NCBI GenBank assembly: GCA_032768795.1
Contig: CP136496.1
Span: 2,170,001 to 2,234,000 of the forward strand
Direction: 5' to 3'
Length of the DNA stretch: 64,000 bases
DNA from: Tremella fuciformis
Taxonomy: Eukaryota > Basidiomycota > Tremellomycetes > Tremellales > Tremellaceae
Of the stretch, positions 57,808 to 64,000 are shown in pieces (within the stretch, counting starts at the first letter, position 1; each line of letters begins with the position of its first letter). The notes under the pieces are model-generated. The model was not told where the DNA came from. It did no database searches and saw nothing but the letters and a program-made list of their open reading frames with translations. The translations under genes were made by a program, and so were the position numbers.

Positions 57808-58178
57808 GTTTCCGATGCATGTCTGCGTTGTCTAAGGTGCTTTCGCGTGTCCGCAGAGCGTAAGACAGGATTGGTCAAGAACAAATCAACGCACGGGAAT
57901 GCGGTTAACGTATTTTCCGGGCCGGACATAATGAGAGCGCCAGAGTCCGCAGTTGAAGAGCCCATCGGGTCAAGAGGGCCAATAGGAGCTCAGCTAACTC
58001 AGAGACCACAGTTCCCTCTCTGGGGTCTGCGCCTGGGGTCGCTTGGACCACCACACCCTGCCTTCGATGCGGTGGGTGTCTGCGCCAAAGGAGGCTGGCA
58101 TCTTCGGATGATCAAGTAGTTCATTCGCGGGCGCATTGGTTGGGCTTCGGCGTCTACAACCCCCACCGCTGCTTCTAC
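57808..58178. other. Convergent intergenic region
   Basis: 371 bp between convergent gene ends. No gene was recognised. Confidence 0.5.
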
Positions 58179-59645
58179 TCACTGGTACTTTGCAAACTCG
58201 TCCGCGGCCTGTAGTGTCAATCTCACATGCGGGAACAGCGGACTATTCACACCTTTGCGAGGGCGGCGCGGGTTCCAGGTTCCTGGCACGAGTGACCCCC
58301 TTCCGGTGACCAGGTCAACTTGCAGTTCTCGCCGTATGCGTTCCGTAGTAGGTGGGCCACGGCTGGAGGGGTGCACATGTCGTAACGGCCTTGAACAATA
58401 TGACATGGGATATGACGACTGGGTGCATCAGCAAAACCCCGAGCAGCGACGCACATTTTCGAGATCTGGGATTCGGAGACGATGAACCCATCCTTCATGA
58501 AAGCCTGAGGTCATTATGCCTCTATGCCCACCCAGCAGTTACTGACGTTGTTCAGGAAGTAGTGGTGCTCGACGACAACTGACGCCCTGCGGATTCAGCG
58601 CGGCCCCTCTGAAGTGGGATGTACTCGCCAAGTATCAACTCCATATGGCACATGCTCCACATAGTCCTCGTCCTGTATCAGCTTGTAGCAGCTATACTCG
58701 TACCGCGTCCAATCCTGGGCAGCTCGATAGGCCACTTCCTTGTCCGGTCCGTGAAGCAGCTGGTTGTATGCGTAGATGAGGTCGTGTCGCAAATGCGGCT
58801 CGATGGGCGAACATAGTTTGTCCCTGGCGGTTTAAGTAGATCTCTCTAGGATCGACGAGGCACGCACCACTCTTCGGGATAGAAAGCTGTTGGTCAACAG
58901 AGAGCTCCCCGAGTGACCAAGAGCTTACACTTGGTGCCCGTCTGATAGAACCACCTCGTTTCGTAGTCATCGGCGAGATAGATACCCCGGATGATCAGAG
59001 AGGCGGTCCGGTCGGGGTGGGTCTCGGCGTAGACCAAAGACAGCGTCGAACCCCTTCTGGTTAGTCATGTCAGAGTAGCATCCTGACAGCGTACCAAGAT
59101 CCGCCAAATACCATCCACTTCTCAATCCCAAATTTCTCCCGGATCTTCTCCATATCGGCGACTGCTACGTCAGATAGACCCGGCAAGTGCGACCAGCGCG
59201 GCTGACCCAAGTCCCATGTCGTGTTCTCTCTGGTCTCACCCAGTCTGCAAGTGAGCAGTGCGCCAGGCCGACCAGCTTGACTCACGGAGTTGACTTGCCG
59301 CATCCTCTCTGATCGAAGAGTATCACTCGGAAGACTTGTGGGTTGAAGAACACGGTGTCCTTATCGCTGCACCCGCTGCCCGGACCGCCATGGCTGCCGG
59401 GCTCAACTCGGTCGCGCAAACCCTTACTCACCAATAGATCACTCGCTGTCAGTCTGGTCGCCCCCGATATGATGGGGGACCTGCTCACCAGGCTTGCCCG
59501 CTGGATTTCCGTACTGCCAGTAGCTTACGGCATTAGCTTGGCTCTGGTAGGCCCCCGGAACGGCTGACTAGATTTGGTGCAGGTCAGAGACCTTCAACAG
59601 GCCCTCGTCGAAAGCCTTCTGAACCGGATAGGGACTCTCGTCCAT
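58179..59645 (-). CDS. Proline iminopeptidase (peptidase family S33)
   Basis: Alpha/beta hydrolase that removes N-terminal proline from peptides. The N-terminus MDESPYPVQKAFDEGLLKVS with SDLHQI...YWQYGNPAGKP is typical. The oxyanion motif is HGGPGSGCS. DQRGCGKSTP, then ENTTWDLV and DMEKIREKFGIEKWMVFGGSW|GSTLSLVYAETHP follow; the nucleophile Ser lies in GGSWGS, restored across a short intron (about 59048-59090). Then IIRGIYLADDYE, WTRYEYS, and the late pair HIVQGRYDMCTPP (Asp) and EGGHSCQEPG (His). It ends DEFAKYQ. About eight introns; exact joins near the HGGPG exon are uncertain. It is divergent from the Atg22-like transporter. Confidence 0.9.
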
Positions 59646-59707
59646 GCTTGATCGTTGTGGGGTCGTTCTGCGGCGTATCGCAGGGTCGATGAGTAAAGAA
59701 AGGGACA

Positions 59708-59713
59708 TATAAG
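59708..59713 (+). promoter_or_regulatory. TATA-like element between iminopeptidase and Atg22-like gene
   Basis: TATAAG within the 258-bp divergent region, about 190 nt before the downstream ATG. Confidence 0.3.
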
Positions 59714-59903
59714 CTTCTTTAACTCGGATTTGCCCTTCGCCTACCCCGCCTATCTCCTGAATATGACGCGGGAATGCATGTTCCGTGCACTTCCGGATGA
59801 GGAGGCCCGACCACCCTTAAATGAGAAGCAGTCGGCCGCCCAATCCCCCGTCTCCCTCTTCCACTTCTCCACCTTTCCCCGCTGTGCATTTAGCCCTTCC
59901 AAG

Positions 59904-61958
59904 ATGAGCGCCATCGACACGCTTCAGCCAGCGTACGAAACCAAGGCAGACGATGCGAACGCCGATGTCGCCAACGTTCCCACCAAAGGGGAAGATGTAT
60001 ACGTCCGTGCTGCCATCGTCGAGCAGAGCCATATCATCCCCATGAGTGGAGAGCGCAAGATCACCACCCGATGGGAATACTGGACTTACTGCCTATGCTG
60101 TGAGTCGAATGATTCTGCATATCGTTGGCCAGGGTTTGATTGCTAGACATCGGTATCAACGGTGTTGGGGGCTACAACTTCGGCCCTACTCAATACCAAA
60201 ACCTACTCGTGCAGCAATTCCCTGACGGGTTCATGAACTGGGGTGGATCCCTCAAGAGCGGTCGGTAGATTCGCCGACTCTTGATTCTGAGCTGATTCGC
60301 TGCAGTCAACTCGGTCATTCTCGACGTCAACGGTCTTACCTTCGCCATACAGACCGTCATCTTCCTGACTTTGGGTCCGTACGCTGACTACGGGACCTGG
60401 AGACCGTGGATCCTTATTGGTAGGTGCCACCGGCGGTCGGATCGTAGTTGATGGCCAGGCTTCACGGTGATGAGCTGGGCCGCTGGCTTCGCATGGCTGG
60501 GCGTCACCGATCCGGCCAAATGGCAAGCTGCGACGTGCCTATACGTCCTGGGATATCTCGGCTACAACCTTACATTTGCATTCTATTCTGCCGCGTTCCC
60601 GGGCCTCGTTCGAGATCTGCCCAAGATGATCGCTTCTGAACAAGACGTGATTGAAGGCACCATGGCGTGAGACGTGTTCAGATCCATTCTTGAGAAAGCC
60701 ATTGACACGCGAGTCCCGAGGAATACGACCAGTTGAACATGTTGGAACGGTCCAAACTCGTCAATCTATCCCTCATCTTCTCGTCAGTGGGAACTACCGC
60801 ATTGCTGGCCATTTCGCTGGGTATCCCCAAAGGGCTAGGCTATGAGACCACCGAGCAGAACACCAAAGTCTTCTCTGTCCTGATTGCCTTCTTCACCGGG
60901 GCATGGATCCTCTTCAGTACCCCTTGGTTCATTGCCGAACAGCGCCGACCCGGACAAAAGCTCCCTCAAGGGTCAAACTACCTCACAGTTGGTCCCAAGT
61001 GAGTCACTATTGCTCGGTGAGTTTCATGTCGCTGACAATCAGGCAAATTTGGCAAGCGGCCAAGTGCGCGTGGAAGCTGAAACATACTCTGCTCTACATC
61101 GCCGCATTCTTCCTCGTCAACGATGTCCTCAACACCAGTTACACGGTCACTGGACTGCTGCTCAACGAAGTCATCGCTTTCGATACATTCACCACCATCG
61201 CGCTCCTCATGGAGGTCTTTGGGGGCCAGATTGTTGGCGTCTGGCTGATGCATACACTTCAGCAAAGGCTCAAGTGGCAGGCCAAATGGCTGCTCATGCT
61301 TTGCTGCACTTGCATCTGGGCCACGTGTGTCTTTCGCTCTACAGCATCTCCCAGGTCGTCATTGCTCATGACCAGCTGCTTGTGGGGTTTGATCGGTCTC
61401 TGGACAGACAAGATTGGCTATCACAACAGTTCGTCCCGGTGGCATTCACTATACAAGCCCTGATTATGCGCAGAATGGGAATTCTACCTCTACCAAGCCT
61501 GGAACGGTGTCGCCGTCGGCGGTTGGTACTCTTACTCGAACGCCATGATCTCTGAGGTGGTCCCCGCGCCCAAGATGTACATGTTCTTCGCCTTGTTCAA
61601 CATTGTTGGGGTCTGTCTCTCCCCATTCCGACTCCGGTCCTGGCTAATGGTCGCAGAAAGCGTCCGCTTTTGTGGGGCCGTTCATCACATCTGCGATCAT
61701 CGATGACGCTGGTGGTAACACCTCCTCTGGGTTCTGGTTCTTGACCTTTTCCGGTCTCGTCGGCTTGGTCCTCCTCGCGCTCGTCAACCCAACCCAGGCC
61801 AAAATCGATTGCGCCAGGTGTAGGTCTCTCACGGGGAGTGATTCGGAGGATCAGACTGACCCATAGACCTCGAGATCGAGGCGGCAGCTTTGTACACGGC
61901 CGAAGAGGTCGAGGATTTCCACATGGCTCAACCACCTGCCTTTACTGCGCGTGGCTAG
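59904..61958 (+). CDS. Atg22-like MFS transporter
   Basis: Membrane protein of the autophagy-related-22/UMF1 branch of the MFS. The founding yeast member exports amino acids from the vacuole; fungal paralogs like this often have other, unknown solutes. The soluble N-terminus MSAIDTLQPAYETKADD precedes TRWEYWTYCLC. The family segment NGVGGYNFGPTQYQNLL follows. Then TFAIQTVIFLTLGPYADYGTWRPW, FPGLVRDLPKM, LNTSYTVTGLLLNEVIAFDTF, EFYLYQAWNGVAVGGWYSYSN and FVGPFITSAIIDDAGGN. The end is YTAEEVEDFHMAQPP. About nine introns interrupt the gene; some (61320-61480) are hard to place by eye. Ten to twelve membrane helices are apparent. Confidence 0.88.
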
Positions 61959-62822
61959 GCGTAGAATGATGGCCAGGTCAGGGCTGTTGGAGAGCTCGGT
62001 ATTCCAAGCCATTGTATGATGTGATGTGTTCCGAGAAGTAGCCATGGCGACAGCGGGAGGCAAGGGTCGAGGGCAGTCATGCTTTGAGATGGGATTGTAT
62101 GGCCGAAGCCAAGAGTGGCCTGGCTGGGTAGTAAAGAGGGCCAGATCAAGCAGTCGAATTGTACCGATATAGAGTCATCGTTTCAAGCAGGGTGTGTTGC
62201 TGGTTTGGGTGTGCACGCAGCATACTTCGGGCTCTTGCGATTATGCTTGGGTGCCAAAGATGTATGAACAGCGGTATACGGAGCAGAGGCGAGGCATACA
62301 GAGAGTCCAAGCCGATTGAGCCGTGGCTTCCGGCTATCCTCAACTCGGCGTACAGTAGTACACGGTCTTCGTCGAGATACCCTGAGACTGGGACGTGGGC
62401 AAGAACTCCACCTGTTATTCGTGAGACGCTCTATCATTGGTTGATGACATTCCTCTTGGCGTCGGGGGACACGTACCCGGAAAACGCGGGGCTGTGGTAT
62501 TCCGAGCGGTTGGGAGCGGCAGTTGGGATCAGCTGACCGAGAGATAAGAGACAGGCTTGGGCTGTGCGCCGTCATCAGTCCAGGGACTTTTGCGGCAGTG
62601 GTACCCCTGACTGCTCGGGTTTTGCATTTCCTTCGTCGACCTTTCACTCTGCGTCGTCATCCGTCTCTCCTATCTCCAAAGAGAGTGACATTGTCCTCGA
62701 ACATGTGTACTTAAAGGGCCGACGAGCCTGCCGTAGAGACAAGCCTCATTCTACGCTTCAACAGTCGCCCACTCCCTCAAGTTTTTCTCATCCAAGATCG
62801 ACAACAGGCAACTGTGCACGGC
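61959..62822. other. Intergenic upstream of amino-acid permease
   Basis: 864 bp with no supported gene. Frames here lack family motifs. It is presumably the 3' UTR of the transporter and the permease promoter. Confidence 0.5.
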
Positions 62823-64000
62823 ATGTCTCTCGCAAGCGAGAAAGACATTGGGCAAGATGACAAAGATGTTGCCGAGGCCCAAACACAAGTGGTTGAGGTC
62901 CTTACGGCTGAGGGCAAGGCTGCCTTGCACCATCAGGGCACCCGGCGTGACCTCAAGCCCCGCCATGTCCAGATGATCGCCATCAGCGGTGGCATCGGCA
63001 CTGGTCTCTTTGTGAGTGAGAACGGCCCAGCATCTCGGAAAGCCTCCAAGCTCTCTGATTTGTAGCTGACTTCATCTTGCAGATCGGTATAGGCACCTCG
63101 CTGCACCATGCGGGACCTCTCGGACTCCTCATTGGGTACTTCGGGTACGGCCTCATGGTACTCAGCACCTTCAACGCTCTCGGCGAGATGACCTGCTACC
63201 TGCCCGCTGACGGGTCTTTCATCCACTTCGCCAACCGGTTCGTCGACCCTTCATTCAGCTTCGCCCTCTCCGTCATCCTTGTCTACTCGGGATCGACCGT
63301 CGTCGCCGCAGAGGCCTCAGCGGTTGCAGGTCTGATCAATTATTGGGGGCCAAATGTCAACGAAGCCGTCTGGTGTCTCCTCGCTGTCCTGGTCATGACT
63401 GGTCTGGTCAGTTCTTCACGCTTGGCTAATCGACACATATGATTTCCAAGGCTGACACCTCAGAACGTCTTGGGCGTCAAGTGGTACGGCGAGGGCGAGT
63501 TCTACTTGTCGATCTTCAAGGTGCTCCTCATCCTCGGACTCAGTCTCTTCACTTGTGCGTCACATGAACCTATTAGGGGCGACGACTGACAATCTCTCCA
63601 GTCATCGCAATGCTGGGTGGCAATCCCGCTCACGACCGTTTCGGCTTCCGATACTGGAAAGATCCCGGACCGTTCGCCGAGTACATCGGCACGGGCGGTA
63701 TTGGCAAGTTCGCAGGCATGTGGAGCGTCCTCCTTCAGGCGGCCTACGCCTTTGGCGGTCCTGAACCCCTGTCCAACCTCGCTGCCGAGTCACAGGCGCC
63801 TCGACGAGTCCTTCCTCTGTTGTACAAACGTGTGACATACCGTCTTCTCAGCTTTTACGGTCTTGGCGCTCTGTGCGCAGGCATCTTGGTGAGTCGGCCC
63901 GTGCGGGAGTTCGTGTGCCAGCCGCCCACTGACCTAACAGGTGCCTTCCGATGACCCCGACCTCGGACTCTCTTTACCTGGAGCTGGATCATCGCCATTC
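62823..64000 (+). CDS. Amino-acid permease (APC/YAT family), 3'-partial
   Basis: Plasma-membrane amino-acid:H+ symporter, cut by the window end. The soluble N-terminus MSLASEKDIGQDDKD leads to the signature KPRHVQMIAISGGIGTGLF|IGIGTSL across an intron (about 63012-63083). GEMTCYLPADGSFIHFANRFVDPS, NYWGPNVNEAVW, NVLGVKWYGEGEFYLSIFKV and GGNPAHDRFGFRYWKDPGPF follow. AYAFGGPEPLSNLAAESQAPRR matches the family's loop. Introns near 63412-63465, 63553-63601 and 63888-63940. Only about two thirds of a normal 550-residue permease is visible. The next upstream gene is the Atg22-like transporter. Confidence 0.93.

Overview
The window is nuclear DNA of a filamentous or dimorphic fungus or yeast. Genes are broken by many short introns (mostly about 38-65 nt, GT..AG with CTNAC/CTGAG-like branch sites), regulators are Zn2Cys6 type, and gene spacing is tight. 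Intron density and intron length suggest a basidiomycete, most likely Tremellomycetes-like; that placement is inference. No prokaryotic, organellar, rRNA, tRNA or CRISPR feature was recognised.

Layout. 1-8.2 kb: 5-oxoprolinase (5' end outside the window), a Zn2Cys6 regulator with a possible frameshift, and an octopine-dehydrogenase-family enzyme. 8.2-9.8 kb: gene-poor, with a short orphan regulator-like tail and a solo LTR with a 5-bp target duplication. 9.8-17.6 kb: MDR oxidoreductase, DUF1479 protein, sugar transporter and PhyH-like dioxygenase A. 17.9-22.8 kb: Zn2Cys6 regulator and a second sugar transporter. 22.8-25.2 kb: gene-poor, with a candidate 650-bp non-autonomous DNA transposon. 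25.2-34.4 kb: Zn2Cys6 regulator, 2-hydroxyacid dehydrogenase, third sugar transporter and a GH3 beta-glucosidase. 34.9-45.3 kb: secreted Cys-rich glycoprotein, YCII protein, glutathione-dependent formaldehyde dehydrogenase, class I aminotransferase, FAD amine oxidase and a Zn2Cys6 regulator. 45.5-51.6 kb: PhyH-like dioxygenase B, split by a complete Ty1/Copia element. 51.6-64 kb: SDR epimerase, proline dehydrogenase, a divergent pair of class II aldolase-like genes, proline iminopeptidase, Atg22-like transporter and the start of an amino-acid permease.

Taken together it reads as an accessory catabolic region. Several regulator + transporter + enzyme neighbourhoods sit side by side for sugars/glucosides and for amino acids (pyroglutamate, proline peptides, proline, N-alkyl or glycated amino acids). 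The co-regulation this suggests is inference.

The clearest unusual object is the Copia element at 45694-50397. Its two 222-bp LTRs are identical, it is flanked by TGGTG duplications, and it carries one open gag-pol frame. It lies antisense inside what would otherwise be a 51-nt intron of an intact-looking dioxygenase gene. Its sense strand is visibly enriched in the pentamer CTACC. Exon boundaries given here were read by eye from splice signals and homology and should be treated as approximate.
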